A stretch of 28,798 bases of DNA from Stenotrophomonas_A sp036403795. Lineage in GTDB: Bacteria; Pseudomonadota; Gammaproteobacteria; Xanthomonadales; Xanthomonadaceae. Every line of letters starts with the position of its first letter. Positions within the stretch are counted from its first letter, which is position 1. Under the pieces are notes generated by a model. It did no database searches, was not told where the DNA came from, and worked only from the letters and a program-made list of their open reading frames with translations. Made by a program: the position numbers and the translations under genes. Location of the stretch: NCBI GenBank assembly GCA_036403795.1, contig DASWQJ010000181.1, positions 1 through 28,798 on the forward strand, read 5' to 3'. Below, piece by piece: positions 8,572-15,934 of this stretch.

Positions 8572-9225
8572 TCAACCCAACCAGCCCTGCGCGCGGACAT
8601 ACTCAAACAAGGCCGCGTCGGTATTGAGGCCAAGCTTGCGCATCGCATCCTTCTTTTGTTTGCTGATGGTCTTGGTGCCGCTGCCCAGGCGCTCTGCCAC
8701 TTCCGCTGGCGTAGCGCCCAAGGCGAGCATCCGCACCACCTCGGTCTCGCGAGGGGACAAACGGGGCGGGGGCATGGCCTCGGTGCTGGCGGCTTCCAGC
8801 ATGGCCAGTTTGCTGCGGAAGGTATTGCTGAGATAGCGCCTGCGGCGCGCCGCGGAGAGTACGGCGGTGGGCAACTCGTCCATCGAAGATGTCTTGTCGA
8901 CCAGGGCGAGCACGCCTTGGGCGAGCAGGATCTGGATCATGCCCGGGTTGGCCATCATGGTCAGCACCACGATGGGCAGCAGCGGATAACGTCGCCTGAT
9001 CTCGGAGATGAGCGACAGCCCGTCAGCCTCGCCAACGACCGGCATCGAGTAGTCGGTCACCAGTACATCGCAGGCCGTGTCGCCCAACCGCGCATACACC
9101 TCCGACACCGACCTGGCTTCCGCCGCCACCCTGAGTTGGGGCGATGACCGCAGGATGGCGCGGACGCCGGCCAGGACGACCGGATGGTCGTCCGCGATGA
9201 TGACATTCAAAGCCTGCGTTTCCAT
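8572..9225 (-). CDS. LuxR-family response regulator (BvgA/RcsB type)
   Basis: This 217-aa transcription factor is the likely partner of the hybrid kinase encoded directly downstream. The receiver (about residues 6-125) has the acidic pair in VIIADDHPVVL, phospho-Asp in VLVTDYSMPVV, the Thr in VVLTMM and the Lys in ALVDKTSS. The DNA-binding domain (about 150-212) has LSPRETEVVRMLALGATPAEVAERL, then a recognition region SGTKTISKQKKDAMRKLG. That Q-K-K spelling is closer to RcsB/BvgA than to NarL. The ATG at 9225 has GAGG about 9 bases upstream. It is transcribed away from aqpZ across a 552-base spacer that holds candidate inverted-repeat operators. It probably controls its own operon and perhaps aqpZ, by inference from position. 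Confidence 0.92.
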   Translation of the reverse strand: METQALNVIIADDHPVVLAGVRAILRSSPQLRVAAEARSVSEVYARLGDTACDVLVTDYSMPVVGEADGLSLISEIRRRYPLLPIVVLTMMANPGMIQILLAQGVLALVDKTSSMDELPTAVLSAARRRRYLSNTFRSKLAMLEAASTEAMPPPRLSPRETEVVRMLALGATPAEVAERLGSGTKTISKQKKDAMRKLGLNTDAALFEYVRAQGWLG

Positions 9226-9344
9226 GGCTGATTACCTCGCATTGGCTGAGGCTGCTGGCGGGAACCACTCCGCACTGCAGCCCCGTACTACCGGGGAACG
9301 GACGTCAAGGCCGCGTGACGGCAGCGACGGTGCTTTTCGGAGAA

Positions 9345-9371
9345 GAAGGCACAGTCGGAAAGTCTGCCTTC
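9345..9371. promoter_or_regulatory. Inverted repeat GAAGGCA/TGCCTTC
   Basis: Two perfect 7-base arms (9345-9351 and 9365-9371) are separated by 13 bases, about 120-146 bases upstream of the minus-strand response-regulator start. This could be a binding site for a dimeric regulator or a stem in its 5' leader. BvgA-type regulators bind inverted heptamers, which is why I record it. The evidence is symmetry and location only. Confidence 0.35.
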
Positions 9372-9399
9372 GATGTACCGGAAGCGGTGCGCCGAACGT

Positions 9400-9430
9400 A
9401 TTCAGTATGCGAAAAATCCAAAAACTGAAT
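9400..9430. promoter_or_regulatory. Inverted repeat ATTCAGT/ACTGAAT in an AT-rich patch
   Basis: Two perfect 7-base arms (9400-9406 and 9424-9430) flank a 17-base A-rich spacer. The arm centres are 24 bases apart, so the two sites could face the same side of the helix over about two turns. Its place in the divergent spacer makes it the best candidate operator for the response regulator, by inference only. Confidence 0.4.
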
Positions 9431-9731
9431 CGCCGGATCCTATTCGCTTACGACTCGTACGCGCTGTCGGGCAAAGGGCTTCGGGGGGAACTGCGATGTC
9501 GGTGTCGGCGCCGCCTGGCGAGCTGCCGCTGCCCACTGTTGCCTGTGATCGAGTTCCTGTGGGGCGGGTGGCGATTTCTTTGCCGGAACCAGGCCCTGCG
9601 CCGCTGTGCGCAACCCGATGCCGACGCAGAGCATCCGCATGCTGCCGTGTCGCCGCCACGCTTGCGGGAAGTTTCTTTGATTATTCCCATAGAGCTGCGT
9701 AGGGGCGTTCTGTCCAATAGCCACCTTGTAG

Positions 9732-9749
9732 GCACGGAATCCTCCGTGC
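9732..9749 (+). promoter_or_regulatory. Hairpin in the aqpZ 5' leader
   Basis: GCACGGA and TCCGTGC form a perfect 7-bp stem around an ATCC loop, ending 28 bases before the aqpZ start. There is no U tract, so it is unlikely to be a terminator. It may stabilise the leader or be a protein or DNA-binding site. Confidence 0.4.
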
Positions 9750-9777
9750 TTCAACCATCCTCGAACAAGAGTGAGCT

Positions 9778-10521
9778 ATGGAAAGTCTGGGAAAGAAGTG
9801 TGCGGCCGAGATGCTGGGTACGTTTTGGCTGGTGATGGGGGGCTGCGGCAGTGCTGTCCTGGCCGCGAACTTCGGCGGAGATGGCAATCCGCTCGGGCTG
9901 GGGCTGTTGGGCGTGTCCTTGGCATTCGGTATTGCGGTGGCGACCGCGGCATTCGCGTTCGGCCCGATCTCCGGCGGTCACTTCAATCCGGCGGTCAGCC
10001 TCGGGCTGTGGATTGGCGGGCGCTTTCGCGGCAGCCACTTGCCGGCCTATGTGGTGAGCCAGGTCGTGGGCGGCCTGCTTGCCGGTGCGTTGCTGTGGAC
10101 GATCATCAACGGAACGCCTGATTTTCTACCGCCCAGCGGCGCCGGTGCGTTCGCCACGAACGGTTACGACGGGTATTCGCCAGGTAGCTATGGCTTGCCG
10201 GTGGCCTTGCTGGTGGAGGTCGTGATGACGGCGGTGTTCCTGTACGTGATCATGGCGGTGACGCGTCCTGCGGCCGCACCCGGCTGGGCACCTTTCGCCA
10301 TCGGCGCAGCGCTCGCACTGATCCACATGATCAGCATTCCGGTCACCAACACGTCGGTGAATCCCGCGCGCTCGACCGCCGTTGCCGCTTTCGTACGCGA
10401 CAGCGCCGGCAGCATGCCCATGCAGCAGTTGTGGCTTTTCTGGCTGGCCCCCTGCGTCGGCGCAGTGATTGGTTCACTCATTTATCGAGGCCTGAACCGC
10501 GAGGCCCGCGAGCGTGCGTAG
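9778..10521 (+). CDS. aqpZ: Aquaporin Z (water channel)
   Basis: AqpZ is an inner-membrane tetrameric water channel. The 247-aa product has six hydrophobic helices and the two half-helix motifs HFNPAVSLG (about residue 68) and SVNPARS (about residue 195). LIHMISIPVTN before the second motif supplies the constriction His, and the Arg after the second NPA supplies the selectivity Arg. That pairing is typical of water-selective channels rather than glycerol facilitators. The ATG at 9778 has a weak purine-rich site (AAGAGTGAG) just upstream. A 56-codon gene and a regulator gene follow on the same strand with short gaps, so a small operon is plausible. It is unlike its neighbours in function and may belong to an insertion between recJ and prfB. 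Confidence 0.95.
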   Translation: MESLGKKCAAEMLGTFWLVMGGCGSAVLAANFGGDGNPLGLGLLGVSLAFGIAVATAAFAFGPISGGHFNPAVSLGLWIGGRFRGSHLPAYVVSQVVGGLLAGALLWTIINGTPDFLPPSGAGAFATNGYDGYSPGSYGLPVALLVEVVMTAVFLYVIMAVTRPAAAPGWAPFAIGAALALIHMISIPVTNTSVNPARSTAVAAFVRDSAGSMPMQQLWLFWLAPCVGAVIGSLIYRGLNREARERA

Positions 10522-10528
10522 TCGCAGT

Positions 10529-10544
10529 GGCAGGCACGCCTGCC
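10529..10544 (+). repeat. Hairpin between aqpZ and the small membrane-protein gene
   Basis: GGCAGGC and GCCTGCC flank an AC centre, starting 8 bases after the aqpZ stop and ending 2 bases before the GGAG ribosome site of the next gene. It could protect the 3' end of the aqpZ message or modulate translation of the small gene. No U tract follows. Confidence 0.4.
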
Positions 10545-10557
10545 CTGGAGCGCAACC

Positions 10558-10728
10558 ATGGGCCTGACTCGACCTGGTTGGCCCGTTTTCCTGGGCGCCG
10601 TGTTGCTCGGCGGCTTCGGCGTCGCGCTCAAGCTCGGCTATCTGGAGCCGCTTGCGCCTTTGTCGTTCTGGTCGCTCGCCGGTGGCTTCGTGCTGCTGGT
10701 TCTCGGCGTTCTGTTTCCGCGTATGTAG
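10558..10728 (+). CDS. Small two-helix membrane protein, 56 aa
   Basis: The frame encodes 56 residues beginning MGLTRPGWPVFLGAV. Two hydrophobic stretches are predicted: about residues 9-24 (PVFLGAVLLGGFGVAL) and about 36-53 (SFWSLAGGFVLLVLGVLF). A short linker, KLGYLEPLAPL, separates them and the end is PRM. A clear ribosome site, GGAG, lies 7 bases before the ATG, which supports translation. It lies 36 bases after aqpZ and 24 bases before the next regulator gene, on the same strand. I do not recognise the family. A role as a partner of the aquaporin or of a membrane sensor is only a guess. Confidence 0.65.
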   Translation: MGLTRPGWPVFLGAVLLGGFGVALKLGYLEPLAPLSFWSLAGGFVLLVLGVLFPRM

Positions 10729-10752
10729 TCCCTGCCAGGACGGTGATCTGAA

Positions 10753-11547
10753 ATGCGAATCCTCGTTGTCGAATCCCGCACGGACGTGTCCGTGCCCCTG
10801 GTCAACCATCTCGAAGAGCAGCGTCATTGCGTCGACTTTGCTTCCGACCAGGCCTTGGCGTTGTACCTGGCCAGCAACAGTCGCTTCGATGCGATCGTGC
10901 TGGCCGAGCGCCTGGCCCAAGGCAGCGGCCTGCGCGCCCTGCGCAGCTTGCGTGCCTTGATGCGCAAGCCGATCCCGGTGCTCATGTTGGGCGCACAGGG
11001 CTCCGAGCCGCCGCCCATCGGGGATGGGGAGGGGCCCGATGGGTATCTCGCACCGCCTTACTCATTGGAGACGATCACGGGGCGCCTGGGCATCCTGCGC
11101 AGGCGCAAAGGCAAGACGCGCGCCAAGCTGCAGATCGGTGAGCTGAGCTATGACGTGACTTCGCAGGTGGTGCGGCGGGATGGCCAGCCGGTGCGCATCG
11201 ATGCGGCATTGCTGGCGATGCTGCAGGCGCTGATGGAAGCGTCGCCAAAGCGGGTGTCGTTCCGCGAGTTGGGCAGCTGTCTGTTGGACGAGCAGGCGCC
11301 GGTGGCCGAGGCGCGGGTGCGGGTGCGGGTGCGCTCGCTGCGGGAGTCGATCGATCGCCCGTTCTCGGGACAGATGATCCGCAACCGCCGCGACGGTTTT
11401 TGCATCCTGGCGGCGGAGCATGGCGAGGGCGACGACGACGAGGTCGAGGCCGAGGCCGAAGCCGAAGCCGAAGCCGAAGCCGAAGGCACTGAGCGACCCG
11501 CGCCGGCCCAGGCATGCTCCCTCGGCAGAAGCTCGCTGGCCCACTGA
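10753..11547 (+). CDS. OmpR/PhoB-type transcriptional regulator with degenerate receiver, 264 aa
   Basis: The C-terminal winged helix (about residues 130-222) is recognisable from LQIGELSYDVTSQVVRRDGQ and PKRVSFRELGSCLLDE, ending in IRNRRDGFCI. The N-terminal part starts like a receiver, MRILVVES. The second acidic residue is Ser, the phospho-Asp position reads Ala (AIVLAERL against the usual VLLDL), and the conserved Lys position reads Pro (GYLAPPYSL). It should therefore act without phosphorylation. Before the wing, the normal V-x-V-x-R segment is a VRVRVRV repeat. After it comes an acidic tail, EAEAEAEAEAEAE, encoded by hexanucleotide repeats and followed by a low-complexity end. Upstream AGGA lies about 12 bases from the ATG. 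Its targets are unknown. Confidence 0.85.
   Translation: MRILVVESRTDVSVPLVNHLEEQRHCVDFASDQALALYLASNSRFDAIVLAERLAQGSGLRALRSLRALMRKPIPVLMLGAQGSEPPPIGDGEGPDGYLAPPYSLETITGRLGILRRRKGKTRAKLQIGELSYDVTSQVVRRDGQPVRIDAALLAMLQALMEASPKRVSFRELGSCLLDEQAPVAEARVRVRVRSLRESIDRPFSGQMIRNRRDGFCILAAEHGEGDDDEVEAEAEAEAEAEAEGTERPAPAQACSLGRSSLAH
11446..11487 (+). repeat. Hexanucleotide microsatellite, about 7 copies of GARGCC
   Basis: Two GAGGCC, four GAAGCC and one GAAGGC lie end to end inside the regulator gene and encode a Glu-Ala run. A 6-base unit changes tail length without shifting frame. A shorter GTGCGG-type run (about 11312-11333) in the same gene and a GTGCCA run at 11792-11820 make this a cluster of hexamer repeats. 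Confidence 0.85.
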
Positions 11548-11902
11548 GCGACTGGCGGGGACGCCGAGGCTGCCCCCAGTGGCATCGAAGCTGGGCGGCT
11601 TGGCTTTGCCCCACGGCAGGTGGCCTTGGACGCGAACCGGGTCGAGCGGGCACGGTATCTTGACTATGGAGTCGCTGCGCAGCGCGCTGACCCGGACCCA
11701 CGTCGGCGCTGTGTGGCCGGCGCATGCTGGCGCGGGTGGCCGGGCGCCGAGCCGCAAGGCGGCGCAGGGCGACCCGTGCGGCGCCGCTGCGGTGCCAGTG
11801 CCAGTGCCAGTGCCAGTGCACTGGGGGCACGGACCCGACGGCAACGGCATCGTTGTGCGCAAGCGTTTCAGCGCCGGTATTTGTTAGAATCCTGTATTCC
11901 CA
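11548..11902. other. 355-base spacer before prfB without a recognisable gene
   Basis: Open frames cross this region but show only Ala, Arg and Gly-rich shadow composition and no ribosome sites. It holds a hexamer repeat (11792-11820). A TAGAAT (11885-11890) fits a -10 element for prfB, with no good -35 at the right distance. I see no terminator for the regulator gene. Confidence 0.5.
11792..11820. repeat. Hexanucleotide repeat, 4.8 copies of GTGCCA
   Basis: Four full GTGCCA units plus GTGCA lie in tandem in the non-coding spacer, about 100 bases before prfB. The copies are identical, which suggests recent expansion by slippage. Confidence 0.85.
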
Positions 11903-11920
11903 ATGATTTCAGCGACCGAC

Positions 11921-13046
11921 ATGCTCGAACTGAATCCCGTCCGCCAGCGCATCGCCGACCTGTTGGGTCGGCTGGATGCGCTAAGGGGGTACCTTTGACT
12001 ACGACAGCAAGGTCGAACGTCTCGAAGAAGTGAACCGGGAGCTGGAAAGCCCCGATATATGGAACAACGCCGAGCGCGCACAGGCGCTGGGGCGTGAGCG
12101 CTCCTCGCTGGAAAAGGTAGTGAACGGCATTCGCGACCTGACCGAGGGCCTGACCGGTGGCGAAGAGCTGCTGGAACTGGCGGAGATGGAAGCCGATGAG
12201 TCCACCGCCGAGTCCGTGACCGAAGACGTCGAGCGACTTGCGCGTGACGTGGAGCGGCTGGAATTCCGGCGCATGTTTTCGGGCCAGATGGACAATGCGA
12301 ACGCATTCGTCGACATCCAGGCCGGCGCCGGTGGTACCGAGGCGCAGGACTGGGCGGAAATCCTGTTGCGGATGTACCTGCGTTGGGCGGAATCGCGCGG
12401 CTGGAAGACCGAGTTGCTGGAAGTGTCTGGCGGCGAAGTGGCGGGCATCAAGTCGGCCACATTCCGCGTGGAGGGCGATTTCGCCTACGGCTGGCTGAAG
12501 ACCGAAACCGGTGTGCACCGCCTGGTGCGAAAGTCGCCGTTCGATTCGGACAACCGCCGCCACACCAGTTTCACGTCCCTGTTCGTGTCCCCGGAAGTCG
12601 ACGACAAGATCGATATCCAGATCAATCCTGCGGACCTGCGAACCGACGTCTATCGCTCATCCGGCGCCGGTGGCCAGCACGTCAACAAGACCGAATCGGC
12701 TGTGCGCATCACCCACATACCGACCAATACCGTGGTCGCCTGCCAGACCGAACGCAGCCAGCATGCCAATCGCGACCGCGCGATGAAGATGCTGGCCGCC
12801 AAGCTGTACGAGCTGGAAATCATGAAGCGCAACGCCGAGCGGGATGCGGTGGAAGCCACCAAGTCCGACATCGGCTGGGGCAGCCAGATCCGCAACTACG
12901 TGCTGGACCAGAGCCGCATCAAGGACCTGCGCACCGGCATCGAACGCAGCGACACGCAAAAGGTGTTGGACGGCGACCTGGACGAGTTTGTCGAGGCCAG
13001 CTTGAAATCCGGCCTGGAAGTCGGATCCAAACGCATCGACGCCTGA
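11921..13046 (+). CDS. prfB: Peptide chain release factor 2, made by programmed +1 frameshift
   Basis: RF2 ends translation at UGA and UAA. The first frame, ATG 11921 to 11995, gives 25 residues (MLELNPVRQRIADLLGRLDALRGYL) and then hits in-frame TGA at 11996-11998. Skipping T 11996 continues the protein from GAC 11997 to the TGA at 13044-13046, for 374 residues in all. The stop-codon tripeptide SPF (VRKSPFDSD) and the peptidyl-hydrolysis motif GGQ (SSGAGGQHVNKTESAV) are both present. An in-frame ATG at 11903 would add six residues (MISATD); neither start has a good ribosome site. The frameshift autoregulates the gene, because RF2 shortage favours the shift. A plain ORF finder would miss the N-terminus. 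lysS follows after 94 bases. Confidence 0.95.
11984..11998 (+). promoter_or_regulatory. prfB programmed frameshift site
   Basis: AGGGGG (11984-11989), an internal Shine-Dalgarno-like element, is followed by TAC and the slippery CTT TGA C. Ribosomes pause at the TGA, tRNA-Leu slips from CTT to TTT, and reading resumes at GAC. The layout, with the stop at codon 26 and a 3-base spacer, matches the E. coli site except for TAC instead of TAT. Confidence 0.95.
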
Positions 13047-13051
13047 TGTTC

Positions 13052-13070
13052 CCGGGGCCAGTGGCCCCGG
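13052..13070 (+). terminator. Strong GC hairpin after prfB
   Basis: CCGGGGCCA and TGGCCCCGG flank one G, starting 5 bases after the prfB stop. The stem is very stable, but no U tract follows. It may attenuate readthrough into lysS or stabilise the prfB 3' end rather than terminate fully. Confidence 0.45.
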
Positions 13071-13140
13071 CATCCCGATCCCTCGCTGTTGTGGCGGCGG
13101 GTTCGCCTAGTTTTTCCCCACGCCTCACAGATCCGCCGCC

Positions 13141-14658
13141 ATGACCGAGCAAACTCCCGCGCCGCCGCCTTCCGTCGACGAAAACAGCCTGATCGCTGAG
13201 CGTCGCGCCAAACTGGGCGCGTTGCGTGGCCAGGGCAATGCGTATCCGAACGATTTCCGTCGCGAGCAGTACGCCGGCGACCTGCAGGCTGAGTTCGCCG
13301 ACGCCGAACACTGGACCGCCGAGGCGCTGGAGGCGCAGCCGCGTACCGTGCGCCTGGCCGGCCGCATGCTCGCCAAGCGCGTGATGGGCAAGGCCAGTTT
13401 CGGCCAGATCCAGGACGAATCCGGACGGATCCAGCTGTTCCTGCAGGCCAACAACCTCGGCCAGGCCTACGAGGCGTTCAAGGGCTGGGACGTGGGCGAC
13501 ATCGTGGGCGTGGAAGGCACGCTGACCCGTACCCGCACTGGCGAGCTGTCGGTCAGGGCGTCGGCACTTCGCCTGCTGACCAAGTCGCTGCGTCCGCTGC
13601 CCGACAAGTGGCATGGCCTGGCCGACGTTGAACAGCGCTATCGGCAGCGGTACGTGGATCTGATCGTCACGCCCGAGGCCCGCGACGTTTTCATCAAGCG
13701 CTCGAAGATCATCCGTTCCATGCGCTCGTGGCTGGATGCGCGGCGTTTCCTGGAGGTGGAGACGCCGATGATGCATTACATCCCCGGCGGCGCGGCGGCC
13801 AAGCCCTTCGTCACCCATCACAATGCCCTGGACCTGCAGCTGTACTTGCGCGTGGCCCCGGAGCTTTACCTGAAGCGGTTGGTGGTGGGCGGCCTGGAAC
13901 GGGTTTACGAGATCAACCGCAATTTCCGCAATGAGGGCGTGTCGACCCGGCACAATCCCGAATTCACCATGCTCGAGCTCTACGAGGCTTATGCCACGTA
14001 CCACGAGATCATGGACCTGACCGAAAACGTGATCCGCCACGCCGCCGAGGACGTGCTGGGCACGACCCAGGTGAGCTGGGATGGCGAGCAGATCGACCTG
14101 GGGCCCAAGTTCCGGCGCTGGCGCATGGATGAAGCGGTGCGCCATCACAACCCGGAGATCAGCGTGGCCGACTGCACCGACCGCGCGGCCCTGGCCGGCC
14201 ATTGCGAGCGGTTGAAGATCAAGGTCAAGCCTTCCTACGGATGGGGCAGGCTGCTGCTGGAGATTTTCGAGGCTACGGTCGAGCACACGCTGGTGCAGCC
14301 CACTTTCATTACCGATCACCCGGTGGAGGTCTCGCCGCTGGCCCGCTCCAGTGACACCGAGCCTGGCTACACCGACCGGTTCGAGCTGTTCGTCAACGGC
14401 AAGGAATTTGCCAACGGGTTCTCCGAGCTCAACGATCCCGAAGACCAGGCAGCGCGTTTCCGAGCCCAGGTGGAGGCCAAGGAAGGCGGCGACGACGAGG
14501 CCATGCACTATGACGCCGACTACATCCGCGCGCTGGAGTACGGCCTGGCCCCGACCGGCGGGCTGGGCATCGGCATCGATCGCCTGGTGATGCTGCTGAC
14601 CGGCAGTGCCTCGATCCGGGACGTGCTGCTGTTCCCCTACATGCGCCCGGAGAGCTGA
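13141..14658 (+). CDS. lysS: Lysyl-tRNA synthetase, class II
   Basis: LysS charges tRNA-Lys in the cytoplasm. The 505-aa length equals that of E. coli LysS. The N-terminal OB-fold anticodon-binding domain spans about residues 65-150 (VRLAGRMLAKRVMGKASFGQIQD). Class II motif 2 is seen in VYEINRNFRNEGVSTRHNPEFTMLE, and motif 3 in GLGIGIDRLVMLLTG near the C-terminus. The ATG at 13141 has no clear ribosome site but gives the family length. The prfB-lysS order is conserved widely in proteobacteria, and lysS next to rpfG is typical of xanthomonads. Confidence 0.97.
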   Translation: MTEQTPAPPPSVDENSLIAERRAKLGALRGQGNAYPNDFRREQYAGDLQAEFADAEHWTAEALEAQPRTVRLAGRMLAKRVMGKASFGQIQDESGRIQLFLQANNLGQAYEAFKGWDVGDIVGVEGTLTRTRTGELSVRASALRLLTKSLRPLPDKWHGLADVEQRYRQRYVDLIVTPEARDVFIKRSKIIRSMRSWLDARRFLEVETPMMHYIPGGAAAKPFVTHHNALDLQLYLRVAPELYLKRLVVGGLERVYEINRNFRNEGVSTRHNPEFTMLELYEAYATYHEIMDLTENVIRHAAEDVLGTTQVSWDGEQIDLGPKFRRWRMDEAVRHHNPEISVADCTDRAALAGHCERLKIKVKPSYGWGRLLLEIFEATVEHTLVQPTFITDHPVEVSPLARSSDTEPGYTDRFELFVNGKEFANGFSELNDPEDQAARFRAQVEAKEGGDDEAMHYDADYIRALEYGLAPTGGLGIGIDRLVMLLTGSASIRDVLLFPYMRPES

Positions 14659-14794
14659 ATACGCGATCCGCAGGTGCGGTTGGCATGTTTCCTGCATATT
14701 CTTGGGTAGGGTCGACCGACGGCAGGCGGCGTCCCACGGGCAGGGCGCCGGTCGCAGGGCGGTTTGCCGTTCTCTCATGTGAGGAGAAGCGCTC

Positions 14795-15934
14795 ATGCAG
14801 GAAATCGCGTCAAAGCATCCACCCGGCGTATCGTTGCCCGAGAGTTCGTCCGCATGGGCGGCCAAGGGGGGGAGCGGCTTGAATATCGTCATCGTCGATG
14901 ACCAGACGTCTGCGCGCACGATGCTGCGGCATGTGATCGAAGACATCGCGCCAGAGCTGAAGGTCCACGATTTCGGCGATCCGCTGGCAGCGTTGGCCTG
15001 GTGCGAAGCCGGGCATGTGGATCTGTTGTTGCTGGACTACCGGATGCCGGGGATGGATGGGCTGGAGTTCGCGCGGCGTTTGCGCCGCCTGCCCAGCCAC
15101 CGCGACATTCCGATCATCCTGATCACGGTGGTGGGCGACGAGCCCATCCGCCAGGCCGCGCTCGAGGCCGGCGTGATCGACTTCCTGGTCAAGCCGATCC
15201 GGCCGCGCGAACTGCGTGCCCGCTGCAGCAACCTGCTGCAGTTGCGCCAGCAGAGCGAGAACGTCAAGCAGCGTGCGCTCTCGCTGGAGCAGCGGCTGCT
15301 GGCGACCATGCACGAGGTGGAAGAGCGTGAGCGCGAGACGCTGTCGCGGCTGGCGCGGGCGATCGAATATCGCGATGCCGGCACCAGTGCCTACCTGGAG
15401 CGCATGTCGCACGTCGCGGGCCTGATCGCCGAGCAGCTGGGGCTGCCGGAAGACGACGTCCGCATGATCGAGATGGCCGCGCCCTTGCACGACATGGGCA
15501 AGATCGCCATTCCCGATGCCGTATTGCTGAAGGAAGGGCGCCTCACCGAGGATGAGGTCACGATCATGCGGCGCCATCCCCGGATCGGCTACGAGCTGCT
15601 CAGCGGCAGCCAGAACCGTTTCATCCAGATGGGGGCGATGATTGCGCTGCGCCACCACGAACGTTACGACGGTAGCGGCTATCCCGATGGCCTGGTGGGC
15701 GAGGCCATTCCGCTGGAGGCCCGCATCGTGGCGGTGGCCGATGTCTTCGACGCACTCGTGTCGCCGCGACCCTACAAGGAAGCGTGGACCATGGACGCCA
15801 CGCTGGCCTACCTGTACGCCCAGCGCGGGCGGTTGTTCGACCCCCGCTGCGTGGATGCGCTGATCCGCGGACGCGAGCAGCTGCTGCAGATCTGCGAGCA
15901 GTTCTCCACGGCGTCGGCGAGGCCCGGTTTGTGA
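14795..15934 (+). CDS. rpfG: RpfG, response regulator with HD-GYP cyclic di-GMP phosphodiesterase domain
   Basis: RpfG converts the DSF signal into lower cyclic di-GMP. The 379-aa protein has a receiver (about residues 30-150) with IVIVDDQTSAR, phospho-Asp at about 81 in LLLLDYRMPGMDG, and the Lys in FLVKPIRP. A helical linker leads to an HD-GYP domain (about 185-360) with LHDMGKIAIPD at about 231 and HHERYDGSGYPDGL at about 288-301. All metal and GYP residues are present, so the enzyme should be active. The ATG at 14795 has a strong GGAGAAG ribosome site upstream. Its stop overlaps the GTG start of rpfC, and there is no rpfH between them. The 136-base spacer after lysS probably holds its promoter. 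Confidence 0.96.
   Translation: MQEIASKHPPGVSLPESSSAWAAKGGSGLNIVIVDDQTSARTMLRHVIEDIAPELKVHDFGDPLAALAWCEAGHVDLLLLDYRMPGMDGLEFARRLRRLPSHRDIPIILITVVGDEPIRQAALEAGVIDFLVKPIRPRELRARCSNLLQLRQQSENVKQRALSLEQRLLATMHEVEERERETLSRLARAIEYRDAGTSAYLERMSHVAGLIAEQLGLPEDDVRMIEMAAPLHDMGKIAIPDAVLLKEGRLTEDEVTIMRRHPRIGYELLSGSQNRFIQMGAMIALRHHERYDGSGYPDGLVGEAIPLEARIVAVADVFDALVSPRPYKEAWTMDATLAYLYAQRGRLFDPRCVDALIRGREQLLQICEQFSTASARPGL

Larger units (their letters stand above)
9226..9777. other. 552-base divergent spacer between response regulator and aqpZ
   Basis: I see no convincing coding sequence here; the frames crossing it lack family motifs and ribosome sites. The middle (about 9400-9440) is AT-rich compared with its surroundings. 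The spacer contains two 7-bp inverted repeats (9345-9371 and 9400-9430) and a hairpin just before aqpZ (9732-9749). Promoters for both flanking genes must lie here, but I cannot assign convincing -35 and -10 pairs. Confidence 0.6.

Noticed and set aside
9373..9702. 109-codon plus-strand frame in the regulator-aqpZ spacer
   Set aside because: There is no ribosome site, motif or plausible composition, and it overlaps the likely operators and promoter region.
12919..14946. 675-codon minus-strand frame opposite lysS
   Set aside because: It is the antisense shadow of lysS and the start of rpfG, and no protein family is recognisable.
15784..15930. Upstream extension of the rpfC frame
   Set aside because: It overlaps the HD-GYP-coding end of rpfG and lacks similarity to RpfC; GTG 15931 gives the family length.
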